From Lysobacteraceae bacterium UBA6001 (GTDB lineage Bacteria > Pseudomonadota > Gammaproteobacteria > Xanthomonadales > Xanthomonadaceae): DNA of 15,483 bases. The notes under the pieces were generated by a model that was not told where the DNA came from, ran no database searches, and worked only from the letters and a program-made list of their open reading frames with translations. Position numbers and translations under genes: made by a program. Within the stretch, counting starts at the first letter, position 1, and each line of letters starts with the position of its first letter. Shown piece by piece: positions 1 to 9,400 of this stretch. The DNA lies in the NCBI GenBank assembly GCA_002429615.1, contig DJAN01000147.1, positions 1 to 15,483 on the forward strand, in the 5' to 3' direction.

Positions 1-36
1 TCGAGCCCCCATGGATGGGTTCACGGCGTGTCCCGA
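1..36. repeat. Partial copy of a xanthomonad-type intergenic repeat
   Basis: The first bases contain TCGAGCCCC, then CATGGATG, then GGCGT and CCCG, in the same order and nearly the same spacing as positions 11172-11208. The match is seen directly by comparing the two places. The copy is cut by the window edge, so its full length is unknown. The rest of 1-129 shows no gene: the open frames there have no ribosome binding site and no recognisable protein. Known context: GC-rich palindromic repeats like this are frequent between genes in Xanthomonadaceae. No function is assigned. Confidence 0.55.
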
Positions 37-129
37 AAGGGCCCCGCCCCCGGAGGCCGTGCAGGACCGATGCGAGCCGATCCACCTCGAAGGCCAGCCA
101 GCCAACCCCCTCACCCCAGCGCCACAAAC

Positions 130-155
130 AAAAAGGGGCGACCAAAGGCCGCCCC
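130..155 (-). terminator. Rho-independent terminator of the asnS-to-dioxygenase operon
   Basis: Read on the minus strand, a perfect 6-bp stem GGGGCG/CGCCCC (155-150 with 140-135) encloses a 9-nt loop and is followed directly by five T residues (134-130). It lies 13 nt past the TAG stop of the dioxygenase gene. On the plus strand the stem is followed by ACAAAA, so it acts in the minus direction only. Its position implies that the dioxygenase is the last gene of the operon. Confidence 0.8.
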
Positions 156-168
156 ACAAAAAACCGGC

Positions 169-687
169 CTAGGAAACCTCCCCAGGCACCGGATGCACCG
201 TCCCGCAAGCAGGGCAGGTGCGGCGCTCGACCGAACCATAGAACCGTTCGAACACCACCGGCAGATCCTGCTCGATGCTGCCGAGCTCGAAGAATTCCTC
301 GTACAGCAGATGGTTGCACTGCGGGCAATACCACATCAGCCCATCGCGCTCATGCGGCAGGCGACGGCGTTCGACGACCAGTCCGACCGACCCGGCCATG
401 CGTCGTGGCGAATGGCGCACCTTCGGCGGCAGCAGGAACATCTCGCCGGCGCGGATGGGGATATCGCGTACCTGTCCCTCGTCCTGCACCTTGAGCACCA
501 TCTCGCCTTCGAGCTGGTAGAACCACTCCGGACCCTCGTCGTAGTGGAAGTCGGTGCGCACGTTCGGCCCGCCGACCACCATCACGATGAAGTCCCCGTC
601 GTAGATGCATTTGTTGCCGACCGGCGGCTTGAGCAGGTGGCGGTGTTCCTCGATCCAGGCGTGCAGGTTGAGCGGCGCGGTCAGCAT
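169..687 (-). CDS. nbaC: 3-hydroxyanthranilate 3,4-dioxygenase
   Basis: This 172-residue cupin dioxygenase opens the ring of 3-hydroxyanthranilate with O2, giving 2-amino-3-carboxymuconate semialdehyde, which cyclises to quinolinate (an NAD precursor) or is degraded further. Family metal ligands are visible as His48, Glu54 and His92, with substrate-binding Arg44, Arg96 and Glu106. The C-terminal rubredoxin-like iron site of bacterial enzymes is intact (Cys121, Cys124, Cys158, Cys161). Length matches the roughly 174-residue bacterial family. The frame is open far upstream into the carbonic anhydrase gene. The ATG at 687 is chosen because the protein aligns with the family from there; an AGGAG lies about 14 nt upstream, inside the preceding gene. 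It follows the carbonic anhydrase stop by 8 nt and is last in the operon. In Xanthomonas-type bacteria this enzyme belongs to the tryptophan-to-quinolinate pathway; no other gene of that pathway is in this window. Confidence 0.93.
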   Translation of the reverse strand: MLTAPLNLHAWIEEHRHLLKPPVGNKCIYDGDFIVMVVGGPNVRTDFHYDEGPEWFYQLEGEMVLKVQDEGQVRDIPIRAGEMFLLPPKVRHSPRRMAGSVGLVVERRRLPHERDGLMWYCPQCNHLLYEEFFELGSIEQDLPVVFERFYGSVERRTCPACGTVHPVPGEVS

Positions 688-695
688 CGGAGGAC

Positions 696-1367
696 TCAGC
701 GCTCCTGGCGGTCGGCTTGGATCTTCGCCAGCGCCGCCGCGTAGCGCGTATCGAGCTGGTCGCTGGCGCTCACGTCCAGCTCCAGGTCGTGCACCAGGCC
801 GTCGCGCAGGCTGTAGACCCAGCCATGCACGCTCAGCTCCTGCCCGCGGCTCCACGCATCCTGCACCACCGTCGTGCGCACCACGTGCACCACCTGCTCC
901 AGCACATTGAGCTCGCACAGGCGCGCATGCTGCAGCGGCAGCGTCGCCGCATCGTGCAGGCAGCCCTCGTGCTTGTCGGCCACATCGGTCACGTGGCGGA
1001 TCCAGTTGTCCACCAGGCCCAGCCGCGCCTGCGTCAGGCTGGCCAGCACGCCGCCGCAGCCGTAATGGCCGACCACCAGGATGTGGCGCACCTTCAGCAC
1101 GTCCACCGCGAACTGGATGGTGGACAGGCAGTTCAGGTCGGTGTGCACCACCACGTTGGCCACATTGCGGTGGACGAATACCTCGCCCGGCGCCATGTCG
1201 ATGATCTGGTTGGCCGGCACGCGCGAATCCGAACAGCCGATCCACAGATACTCGGGATTCTGCTGCTTGGACAGGCGGGCGAAGAATTCCGGGTCCTCCT
1301 CGTTGATGCGGTCGGACCAGGCGCGGTTCTTTTCGAGTAGATCGGTGAGCGAGTTCATGTCGGTCAT
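696..1367 (-). CDS. can: Beta-class carbonic anhydrase
   Basis: This 223-residue cytoplasmic zinc enzyme interconverts CO2 and bicarbonate. The beta-class zinc ligands and catalytic dyad are all present: Cys45, Asp47 and Arg49 in CSDSR, and His101 and Cys104 in HYGCGG. The spacing is that of E. coli Can (Cys42, Asp44, His98, Cys101). Length is typical. The start at 1367 shares one base with the stop of the upstream paiB-like gene (TAATG), which suggests translational coupling. A second ATG at 1358 is possible and would remove three residues; a GAAGG lies just upstream of both. The dioxygenase gene follows after 8 nt. It probably supplies bicarbonate for carboxylation reactions; no functional link to its operon neighbours is evident. 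Confidence 0.95.
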   Translation of the reverse strand: MTDMNSLTDLLEKNRAWSDRINEEDPEFFARLSKQQNPEYLWIGCSDSRVPANQIIDMAPGEVFVHRNVANVVVHTDLNCLSTIQFAVDVLKVRHILVVGHYGCGGVLASLTQARLGLVDNWIRHVTDVADKHEGCLHDAATLPLQHARLCELNVLEQVVHVVRTTVVQDAWSRGQELSVHGWVYSLRDGLVHDLELDVSASDQLDTRYAAALAKIQADRQER

Positions 1368-2005
1368 TATCCTTCAGCCCCCTGTACAGTCGCAGCCGTA
1401 CGGTCACGCATCAGCGCCGCGGTCGCACGCGCATTGTCATCGTCCTGGCGCGCCAGGGCCTGCATCACCGCCGCCACGTTCTCCGCCGGATGATTCTGGC
1501 TGAGCTTGAATTTCATCTCGATGCGCTCGGGCACGAAGCGGAAGCCGACGATGCCGCGCAGCTGCGCGCGCTCGCGGGGATTGTCGATATCGAAGCGCCA
1601 GTCGCCACCCACGCGCGCCTCGAAGTGCCGGCTCAGCCGGTCCACCAGGTCGGCCAGGCCGGCCTCGTCGTTGAATGCCTGCAGCTGGCCATGCAGATGC
1701 GCCACCGCGTAGTTCCAGGTCGGCACCCGCGCCGCCTGTGCCTTGTCCGGATACCAGGACGCCGACACATACGCATGCGGCCCCTGCACGATCACCAGCG
1801 CGGGCCCGCCAGCGGTCTGCGGATTGGGCCGTGCCCAATGCCCTTCCAGCAGCACCCGCTCGCCCTCGCGCCGGTACAGTACCGGCAGGTGGCTGGCCTC
1901 CGGCACCCCCTCGGCCAGCGTGACCACGGTGACGAACGGGTCGTGGGCGATCAGCCCATCCAGCGCGGCCAGGTCGGTCTCGACGAAGGCGCGCGGGCTG
2001 TACAT
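1367..2005 (-). CDS. paiB: PaiB-family FMN-binding split-barrel protein
   Basis: This 212-residue protein has the hallmarks of the PaiB family (split-barrel flavin-binding fold): an MYSPRAF start, SHLPVLY at 38-44, [11 protein letters not shown] at 75-85, PTWNYA at 95-100 and KFKLSQNHP at 165-173. The family is named after Bacillus subtilis PaiB, reported as a negative regulator of sporulation and protease genes. In proteobacteria its role is largely unknown, and a flavin-dependent redox or heme-related activity is as plausible as transcription control. No helix-turn-helix is apparent. No paiA acetyltransferase gene adjoins it. The start codon shares a base with the upstream stop (TGATG) and its own stop shares a base with the carbonic anhydrase start (TAATG), so it is embedded in the operon. 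Confidence 0.87.
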   Translation of the reverse strand: MYSPRAFVETDLAALDGLIAHDPFVTVVTLAEGVPEASHLPVLYRREGERVLLEGHWARPNPQTAGGPALVIVQGPHAYVSASWYPDKAQAARVPTWNYAVAHLHGQLQAFNDEAGLADLVDRLSRHFEARVGGDWRFDIDNPRERAQLRGIVGFRFVPERIEMKFKLSQNHPAENVAAVMQALARQDDDNARATAALMRDRTAATVQGAEG

Positions 2006-2316
2006 CAGGCGCGTGCGCCCAGGTGCTGGGTCATCCGCGGGATCAGCTCGTCGTCCGTGCCCTGTGGCGGCTGGACTTCGGACAGCGAGAAGCCGCGCGC
2101 CAGCGCGTCGTCCTCGTCGAGCCCGTCGAAGGCGACGAACTCGGCATCGAACAGCGCCGCGCGGGCGCTGTCCTCGCTGTCATAGGCCAGCGTGTTGCCG
2201 TCGCTGTCGAGGACCTCGGCGGTGCCGGCCTCCTTCACGCGCAGGCGCGCCCACACCAGCAGCCGGCCCAGGCTGGCCAGCCACCATTGTTCGAAGGTGT
2301 ATTCGTTGTCGTTCAT
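2005..2316 (-). CDS. Small acidic conserved-type hypothetical protein
   Basis: This encodes 103 residues and I do not recognise the family. It has an aromatic, amphipathic N-terminus (FEQWWLASLGRLLVWARLRV, residues 8-27) that could be a surface helix or a partner-binding helix. An acidic central and C-terminal part follows (DSEDS, DGLDEDD, GTDDE). There is no signal peptide, cysteine motif or clear membrane segment. The ATG at 2316 overlaps the upstream stop by four bases (ATGA) and its TGA shares a base with the next ATG (TGATG). That double overlap, on both sides, is the best evidence that the gene is real. Function unknown. Confidence 0.75.
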   Translation of the reverse strand: MNDNEYTFEQWWLASLGRLLVWARLRVKEAGTAEVLDSDGNTLAYDSEDSARAALFDAEFVAFDGLDEDDALARGFSLSEVQPPQGTDDELIPRMTQHLGARA

Positions 2317-2618
2317 TGGATTACCGTGGAAAGCAGGCCGAGCAGGGCGGCCATGCCCAGTCCGGTGAGTAGGGTGAGCAGCGCCAGCCAGGCCGGCGTG
2401 GCCAGCCCGGAGAGCGCACGGTCGCCGGTATCGCGATAGCGGCGCACCAGCAGCCATTGCAGCGCCGCGGGTTTCAGGAAGGCGCCCGGGCCCAGCGCCG
2501 CGGCCAGCGCCTGGTGGCGGTCGCGCAGGTGGACCAGGGTGAGCGGCCAGAAGATGACGAAGGCGCAGAATCCCGCCACCGCCACGCCGACGAAACACAG
2601 GGCGAAGAACAGCGTCAT
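2313..2618 (-). CDS. Small two-helix membrane protein, distantly UspB-like
   Basis: This encodes 101 residues with two hydrophobic segments, about 4-26 and 76-98, separated by a basic loop (LRDRHQ, then VRRYRDTGDR at 58-67). The arrangement of two terminal helices around a loop ending in RYRD..D resembles the universal stress protein B family of enterobacteria. The similarity is weak by eye and is offered only as a possibility. The ATG at 2618 overlaps the upstream stop by four bases (ATGA), and its own stop overlaps the next start in the same way. The frame extends upstream to 2684, but that extension lies inside the preceding gene and adds no hydrophobic segment. Inner-membrane location is inferred. 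Confidence 0.75.
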   Translation of the reverse strand: MTLFFALCFVGVAVAGFCAFVIFWPLTLVHLRDRHQALAAALGPGAFLKPAALQWLLVRRYRDTGDRALSGLATPAWLALLTLLTGLGMAALLGLLSTVIQ

Positions 2619-2869
2619 CCGTGCAGGGCTCCCATCAGGCGCGGCGCCAGCGCGCCGATAACCAGCGCGGCGATCACCAGCCACAGTGGTCGTACCGCAT
2701 GCGAGACGGCGGCGCGCGCCTCATCGGTCTGCCACCAGGCGGGCTGGCCGCCGTGGCGCGAGGCCTGGCGCTGCAGGCCGAGCGCCCGCGCGATGCAGAA
2801 ACAGGCCGCCACGATGGCGACGCCGTACAGCGTCAGCTGCACCGTCAACGCCAGCTGCAGCAGCGTCAT
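2615..2869 (-). CDS. Small two-helix membrane protein directly behind asnS
   Basis: This encodes 84 residues with hydrophobic segments at about 7-29 and 61-79 and a polar middle (QRQASRHGGQPAWWQTDEARAA, in two parts around residue 42). I do not recognise a family. The ATG at 2869 is separated from the asnS TGA by a single base, and its own TGA overlaps the next ATG by four bases, so translation is probably coupled at both ends. It starts with MTLLQLAL and the next gene starts with MTLFFAL; both are two-helix proteins of similar size, so the pair may work together or be diverged copies (inference). The longer frame reaching 3034 overlaps asnS and is rejected as the start. Confidence 0.75.
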   Translation of the reverse strand: MTLLQLALTVQLTLYGVAIVAACFCIARALGLQRQASRHGGQPAWWQTDEARAAVSHAVRPLWLVIAALVIGALAPRLMGALHG

Positions 2870-2870
2870 C

Positions 2871-4265
<1,395 letters not shown>

Positions 4266-4486
4266 GATGTTTCTTCCTCGCCGCAGCGAACTGTCCAATG
4301 AGCCGGGAAGTGTAAATGCGGGGCGCCCCACTTGCGAGGCAAGCACGGGGGTCGCGGGCGCTTGCATGGCGGGGCGGCGGCCCCCATTCAAGCAGCGCCG
4401 GGCGGGAGACGCAGTGTCATGCCGCCGGCGCTGGCCGGCCCGAGGGCCGGGCCTATAATCAGCGTGTTCTTACGGAGTCTTCCCCC
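4266..4486. promoter_or_regulatory. Divergent intergenic region between asnS and the iscA-like gene
   Basis: These 221 bases carry the start signals of both genes. On the plus strand there is a perfect TATAAT at 4454-4459, listed separately. On the minus strand I see only a weak possible promoter for asnS: TTGCCT at 4342-4337 with an AT-rich ATTTACAC around 4317-4310, at longer than ideal spacing. A 10-nt palindrome GGGGCGCCCC lies at 4320-4329 and a GC-rich hairpin (GGCC/GGCC type) around 4433-4452. Neither matches an operator I recognise. No gene is supported here. Confidence 0.5.
4454..4459 (+). promoter_or_regulatory. -10 box of the iscA-like gene
   Basis: A perfect TATAAT in otherwise GC-rich DNA. 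The hexamer 17 bases upstream (CTGGCC, 4431-4436) is a poor -35, so activity may depend on an activator or on the -10 alone. The predicted start near 4466 leaves a leader of about 20 nt containing GGAG at 4474-4477, nine bases before the ATG. Confidence 0.6.
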
Positions 4487-4825
4487 ATGGCAGTCAGCCT
4501 TACCCCCGTCGCCCTGGAGCGCGTGCAGCGCTTCGTGCAGCAGACCCCCGGCGCGCTCGGCCTGCGTTTCGGCGTGACCCGCACGGGCTGTTCCGGCTGG
4601 GGCCACGTCACCGAGCTGGCGCGCGATGAGCGCGAGGGCGATGCGGTGTTCGAGCAGGCGGGCGTGCGGATTTACGTGGACGCCGACAGCCTGCCGCTGG
4701 TGGACGGCACCCAGATCGACTTCGGCAAGCACGGGCTGAGCGAGACCTTCACGTTCTCCAACCCCAATGCGACGGCCGAATGCGGGTGCGGCGAGAGCTT
4801 CACCACTGAGGCCGACAAGGCCTGA
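4487..4825 (+). CDS. iscA: A-type iron-sulfur cluster carrier, IscA-like
   Basis: This 112-residue protein binds and delivers Fe-S clusters to client apoproteins in the cytoplasm. The three conserved cysteines are Cys35, Cys99 and Cys101 (GCSGW and ECGCGESF), at exactly the residue numbers of E. coli IscA. The segment DGTQIDFGKHGL (73-84) and the NPNATAECGCG region also resemble IscA more than ErpA or SufA. A short Thr/Glu/Asp/Lys tail is added. The start at 4487 follows GGAG by nine bases and a clear -10 box. The gene stands alone: no iscS, iscU or hscBA is adjacent, so it probably serves as a stand-alone carrier alongside a system elsewhere. The subtype (IscA versus another A-type) is an inference from sequence. 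Confidence 0.9.
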   Translation: MAVSLTPVALERVQRFVQQTPGALGLRFGVTRTGCSGWGHVTELARDEREGDAVFEQAGVRIYVDADSLPLVDGTQIDFGKHGLSETFTFSNPNATAECGCGESFTTEADKA

Positions 4826-4869
4826 TCCGCTGCCGAAGGGGCTGGCAGGTGGGGTGCGGAGCCGCCCCG

Positions 4870-4898
4870 TTGCGCCTAAGTCCCTGAACTGCCATAAT
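4870..4898 (+). promoter_or_regulatory. Promoter of the rpsF-rpsR-rplI operon
   Basis: TTGCGC (4870-4875) and CATAAT (4893-4898) are separated by exactly 17 bases, a good sigma-70 type match in GC-rich DNA. Transcription would begin near 4905 and leave a leader of about 95 nt. Confidence 0.65.
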
Positions 4899-4904
4899 TT
4901 CCTG

Positions 4905-4999
4905 CTTCCTGCCCGGTTCCGGGTGGGAGCCCTTGCCCCACTGGCGTCCGCCGGGGGGCTGTCCGGCCCTCGCGGGCCACATCCGAAAGGTATGAAAAC
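4905..4999 (+). promoter_or_regulatory. Structured rpsF mRNA leader, possible S6:S18 autoregulatory site
   Basis: The leader can form two hairpins: GTGGG (4923-4927) with CCCAC (4937-4941), and GGCCC (4965-4969) with GGGCC (4974-4978, loop TCGC). GAAAGG at 4985-4990 is the ribosome binding site. In E. coli and other bacteria the S6:S18 complex binds a conserved motif in this same leader and represses translation. I infer that such control could exist here, but I did not match the known consensus base by base. Confidence 0.4.
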
Positions 5000-5437
5000 A
5001 TGAGTCGTCATTACGAAGTCGTGTTCCTGGTCCATCCGGACCAGAGCGAACAGGTCCCCGCCATGATCGAGCGCTACAAGTCGCTGGTCGAGAATGGCAA
5101 CGGCAAGATCCACCGCCTGGAAGACTGGGGCCGCCGCCAGCTGGCGTACCCGATCCAGAACCTGGTGAAGGCCCACTACGTGCTGATCAACATCGAAGCC
5201 GACCAGGCCGTGCTGAACGAGCTGGTCGAGAGCTTCCGCTTCAACGACGCGGTGCTGCGCAACCTGGTCATCAAGCGTGATGGCCCGGATACCGAGCAGT
5301 CGCTGATCATGAAGAGCAAGGACGAGAAGGGCGACAAGCCCGAGCGTGGCGAGCGTCGTCGTCGTGACGACGATGAGAACGAGGGCGGCAACAACGCCTC
5401 GAACGACAACGACGGCGACAACGCCGAAGCCGCCTAA
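5000..5437 (+). CDS. rpsF: 30S ribosomal protein S6
   Basis: This 145-residue protein of the 30S platform binds 16S rRNA together with S18. The core S6 fold spans about 1-95 ([13 protein letters not shown] at the start, then [12 protein letters not shown] and the conserved [15 protein letters not shown]). A charged, low-complexity tail of about 40 residues follows: first Lys-rich, then ERRRRDDDE at 118-126, then an Asn/Asp/Gly-rich end. The family is usually 95-135 residues, so the tail is long. The E. coli protein ends in Glu-Glu and is extended with glutamates by RimK; this one ends NAEAA, so that modification may not occur. The ATG at 5000 follows GAAAGG by nine bases. rpsR follows after 11 nt. 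Confidence 0.97.
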   Translation: MSRHYEVVFLVHPDQSEQVPAMIERYKSLVENGNGKIHRLEDWGRRQLAYPIQNLVKAHYVLINIEADQAVLNELVESFRFNDAVLRNLVIKRDGPDTEQSLIMKSKDEKGDKPERGERRRRDDDENEGGNNASNDNDGDNAEAA

Positions 5438-5448
5438 GGAGCACTGAC

Positions 5449-5679
5449 ATGTCCAAGTTCTTCCGTCGTCGCAAGTTCTGCAAGTTCACCGCCGAGGGCG
5501 TCAAGGAGATCGATTACAAGGATCTCAACACCCTGCGCCAGTACCTGACCGAGAACGGCAAGATCGTGCCGAGCCGCGTCACCGGCACCAAGTCGAAGTA
5601 CCAGCGCCAGCTGGCCACGGCCGTCAAGCGCGCCCGCTTCCTGGCCCTGATCCCGTACACCGACAACCACGACGTCTAA
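5449..5679 (+). CDS. rpsR: 30S ribosomal protein S18
   Basis: This 76-residue protein has the standard S18 length. It starts [14 protein letters not shown] and contains the typical [19 protein letters not shown] segment and the [22 protein letters not shown] end. It partners S6 on the 30S platform. AAGGAG (5436-5441) overlaps the rpsF stop and lies seven bases before the ATG, so the two proteins are probably translated in step. In E. coli the primosomal gene priB sits between rpsF and rpsR; here the gap is 11 nt and priB is absent. The CXXC zinc-type motif of some S18 proteins is not present (only Cys11). Confidence 0.98.
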   Translation: MSKFFRRRKFCKFTAEGVKEIDYKDLNTLRQYLTENGKIVPSRVTGTKSKYQRQLATAVKRARFLALIPYTDNHDV

Positions 5680-5798
5680 GCACGTCAGCGCGCCACACCC
5701 GGCTCTTGGCCGGGTGGAGGCATGCGATATCCCGTCCTATTCGGACAGCCACCGTTGCGGGAGCCCATGCCCTCGCTAACGAATAACGGAGCAAAACC
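5680..5798 (+). promoter_or_regulatory. rpsR-rplI intergenic region with a strong hairpin
   Basis: These 119 bases hold a perfect 8-bp stem CACCCGGC/GCCGGGTG (5696-5703 with 5709-5716, loop TCTTG). No T-tract follows, so it is unlikely to be a full rho-independent terminator. It could be an RNA processing or stability element. A weak internal promoter is possible (TTGCGG at 5755-5760 with TAACGA at 5777-5782, 16-base spacing). GGAG at 5788-5791 is the ribosome binding site for rplI. Confidence 0.5.
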
Positions 5799-6251
5799 AT
5801 GCAACTGATCCTCCTGCAGAAAGTGACCAACCTGGGCAACCTGGGCGACAAGGTCACCGTGAAGCCGGGCTACGGCCGCAACTTCCTGGTCCCGCAGGGC
5901 AAGGCCGTGCCGGCCACCGAGGCCAACCTGGCCGCGTTCGAAGCCAAGCGTGCCGAGTACGAAGCCAATGCCAAGGGCCAGCTGGACGAGGCCCAGGCCC
6001 GTGCCGCCAAGTTCGAAGGCGCCAGCGTGACCGTGTCGGCCCACGCTTCGACCGAAGGCAAGCTGTACGGCTCGGTCGGCCCGCGTGACATCGCCGAGGC
6101 CTTCACCGCCGCCGGCCTGCCGCTGGAAAAGAGCGAAGTGATCCTGGGCGAAGGCTCGTTCCGCAACATCGGCGAGTACGACGTCCTGGTGCACCTGCAC
6201 GCCGACGTCGAAGTGACCGTCAAGGTCATCGTCGAGTCCGACGCTGCCTGA
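5799..6251 (+). CDS. rplI: 50S ribosomal protein L9
   Basis: This 150-residue protein (149 in E. coli) binds 23S rRNA near the L1 stalk and affects reading-frame maintenance. It begins [17 protein letters not shown], followed by the RNA-binding signature [16 protein letters not shown] at about 26-41. A long charged connecting helix (about 42-75) joins a C-terminal domain with [15 protein letters not shown]. The ATG at 5799 follows GGAG by seven bases. It is the last gene of the operon: a strong terminator begins 25 nt after the stop. Confidence 0.98.
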   Translation: MQLILLQKVTNLGNLGDKVTVKPGYGRNFLVPQGKAVPATEANLAAFEAKRAEYEANAKGQLDEAQARAAKFEGASVTVSAHASTEGKLYGSVGPRDIAEAFTAAGLPLEKSEVILGEGSFRNIGEYDVLVHLHADVEVTVKVIVESDAA

Positions 6252-6276
6252 TCCCGGCTCACGCCGCGATCCTGCC

Positions 6277-6306
6277 ACGGGCGCCTCAGGGCGCCCGTTG
6301 CTTTTT
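6277..6306 (+). terminator. Rho-independent terminator of the ribosomal protein operon
   Basis: A perfect 9-bp stem ACGGGCGCC/GGCGCCCGT (6277-6285 with 6290-6298, loop TCAG) is followed by TGCTTTTT. Stem strength, T-run and the position 25 nt past the rplI stop all agree. Confidence 0.92.
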
Positions 6307-6376
6307 GGGGCGCCGCCAGCGCCATCCGGCGCGTGCCGCTGTCCTTCGGGCTTCCCGCCGGCCGTGACGCGCCCGC

Positions 6377-6382
6377 TATACT
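6377..6382 (+). promoter_or_regulatory. Candidate -10 box for smc
   Basis: TATACT lies about 118 bases before the smc start and past the rplI terminator, so smc needs a promoter here. The -35 region (around 6351-6359, CTTCCCGCC) is poor. The downstream leader has no strong ribosome binding site: GGAA at 6485-6488 is 11 bases from the ATG. Confidence 0.4.
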
Positions 6383-6499
6383 CAAGACCCACTGCCACGC
6401 CCACCCACCCGGATTCCAGCCAGATCAACGGCTTGGGCGCGGAAACCACCGAAAAACCTGCTGGCGACGCCGTGTGCGGCGCCCGGAACCCGACGCCAC

Positions 6500-9400
6500 A
6501 TGCGCCTTTCCACCATCAAGCTGTCCGGCTTCAAGTCCTTCGTCGACCCGACCACGCTGCACCTGCCGACCAACATGACCGGTGTCGTGGGGCCGAATGG
6601 TTGCGGCAAGTCGAACATCATCGACGCCGTGCGCTGGGTGATGGGTGAGAGCTCGGCCAGCCGGCTGCGCGGCGACTCGCTGACCGACGTCATCTTCTCC
6701 GGCTCCTCGGCGCGCAAGCCGGTCTCGCAGGCCACCGTCGAGCTGATCTTCGACAACGCCGACCACGCGATCAGCGGCGAATACGCCGCGTTCAACGAAA
6801 TCTCGGTCAAGCGCACGGTCAGCCGCGACGGCTCCAGCGCGTACTACCTCAACGGCACCAAGTGCCGCCGCCGCGACATCACCGACTTGTTCCTCGGCAC
6901 CGGCCTGGGCCCGCGCAGCTACTCGATCATCGAGCAGGGCATGATCAGCCAGATCATCGAGGCGCGCCCGGAAGACCTGCGCGTGTACCTGGAAGAGGCC
7001 GCCGGCATCTCCAAGTACAAGGAGCGCCGCAAGGAAACCGAGACCCGCATCCGCCACACCCGCGAGAACCTCGACCGCCTCAACGACCTGCGCGAGGAAA
7101 TCACCAAGCAGCTCGAACACCTCAAGCGCCAGGCTCGCCAGGCCGAGCAGTACCAGGCGTTGCAGGAAGAGCGCCGGGTCAAGGATGCGGAGTGGAAGGC
7201 GCTGGAATACCGCGGCCTCGACGGCCGCGTGCAGGGCCTGCGCGAGGCGCTGTCGCGCGAGGAGACCAAGCTGCAGCAGCTGATCGCCGAGCAGCGCGAG
7301 GCCGAATCACGTATCGAGACCGGGCGCGTGCGGCGCGAGGAGTCCGCCGAACTGCTGGCCAAGGCGCAGGCCGACGTCTACCAGGTCGGCAGCACGCTGG
7401 CGCGCATCGAGCAGCAGATCCACCATCAGCGCGAACTCTCGCAGCGCCTGCACAAGGCGCGCGACGAAGCGCAGAGCCAGCTGCAGGAACTGACCCAGCA
7501 CATCACCGGCGACGCGGCCAAGCTGGCCGTGCTGCGCGAGGCGGTGGAAGCGGCCGAGCCGCAGCTGGAGCAGCTGCGCGAGGAAAACGAGTTCAAGCAG
7601 GAAGCGCTGCGCGAGGCCGAAGCGCGCCTGTCCGACTGGCAGCAGCGTTGGGAGCACCATACCCGCGATACCGGCGAGGCCTCGCGTGCGGGCGAGGTCG
7701 AGCGTACCCGTGTCGACTATCTCGACCGCCAGGCGCTGGAAGCCGACCGTCGCCGCGAGGCGCTGGCCGGCGAGCGTGCCGGGCTGGACCTGGACGCGTT
7801 GTCGGAAGCGTTCGAGCAGGCGCAGATCCAGCACGAGACGCAGAAGGCCGCGCTGGACGGCCTCAACGAGCAGGTCGAGACGCGCAAGCAGTCGGTGGCT
7901 GCCCTGCAGGAGCAGCAGCGTGGCAGCCAGGGCGAGCTGGCCGAGGTGCGCAAGCAGGCGCAGGCCGCGCGTGGCCGGCTGTCGTCGCTGGAAACCCTGC
8001 AGCAGGCCGCGCTTGGCCAGGAGCAGGGCGCGTCGGTGGCATGGCTGAAGTCGCGTGGGCTGGACAGCGCCGCGCGCGTGGGCGAACGCATCACCGTTGA
8101 AGCGGGCTGGGAGAACGCGGTGGAAAGCGCGCTCGGCCAGCTGATCGAGGGCGTGCTGGTCGATGACCCGGCCGCGCTGGTCGATGCCTTGGGCGAGCTG
8201 GGCGAAGGCCGTATCGCGCTGGTGTCCGATGAAACCGGCGAGGGCGAGTTCGCGGCGACCTCGCTGGCATCGAAGGTGCGTGGCCCGCTGGCGATCCGGC
8301 GCCTGCTCGCGCGCCTGCACGGTGCCGATGATCTTGCCGCCGCGCGTCAGCTGCAGCGCCAGCTGGGTGACCAGGATTCGGTGATCACCCGGAATGGCGA
8401 GCGCCTGGGCGAGGGCTGGGTGCGCGTGTCGCGCTCCGGCGCCGCCAAGCAGGGCGCGCTGCTGCGCGAGCGCGAGATCCAGGAGCTGCGCGCGCAGATC
8501 GAAACCCTGGGCGAGCGCGAGGCCGAACTCGAACACCGCCTGGGCAGCTTCCGCGACCAGTTGCTGGCAGCCGAGCAGCAGCGCGAGGACGCGCAGCGCC
8601 AGCTCTACATGGCCCACCGCAGCGTGTCCGAACTGGCCGGCCAGCTGCAGAGCCAGCAGGGCAAGGTCGATACCGCGCGGCTGCGCATCGAGCGCATCGA
8701 GAGCGAATTGACGCAGCTGATCGAAACCCTGGACAGCAGCCGTGAGCAGGCCCGCGAAGCCCGCGCCAAGCTGGAGGACGCGGTCGGCCGCATGGGCGAC
8801 CTGGAAGCCACCCGGCAGGCGCTGGAAACCGAGCGCCGCCAGTTCACCGAAGCCCGCGACCTGGCCCGCGACGCCGCGCGCAGCGTGCGCGATGCCTCGC
8901 ACGCGCTGGCGTTGACGCTGGAATCGCAGCGCACCCAGATGACCTCGCTGGGGCAGACGCTGGAGCGCATGGGCAACCAGCGCGGCCAGCTCGATACCCG
9001 CCTGGAAGACCTGGTCGCCCAGCTCAGCGAAGGCGATTCCCCGGTGGAGACGCTGGAGCAGGAACACCAGGCCGCGCTGAGCGAGCGCGTGCGCACCGAG
9101 CGCGTACTGGCCGAGGCGCGGACCCAGCTGGATGGCATCGACCACGAACTGCGCGGCCTGGAACAGACCCGCCACCAGCGCGACGAACAGGCGTTGGCGC
9201 AGCGCGAGCGCATTTCCCAGCGTAAGCTCGACCAGCAGGCGCTGGTGCTGAGCGCCGAGCAGCTGTCGGCGGCGGTGGTGAAGGCCGGCTTCGTGCTGGA
9301 AGACGTCATCAACACCTTGCCGGAAGACGCGCGCGTCGCCGACTGGGAACAGGCCGTCCACCAGATCGACGGCCGCATGCGCCGGCTGGAGCCGGTCAAC

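Noticed and set aside
28..744. Plus-strand frame over the dioxygenase gene and the first 130 bases
   Set aside because: No ribosome binding site, no recognisable protein, and it runs antisense to a dioxygenase with intact metal ligands.
4266..4391. Longer AsnS start at 4391
   Set aside because: The extension is low-complexity, while the internal ATG at 4265 has AGGAAG at ideal spacing and gives the family length.
4992..5003. Mini-ORF ATG AAA ACA TGA overlapping the rpsF start
   Set aside because: Four codons including the stop, without its own ribosome binding site at proper spacing; most likely chance, although it could be tested as a leader peptide.
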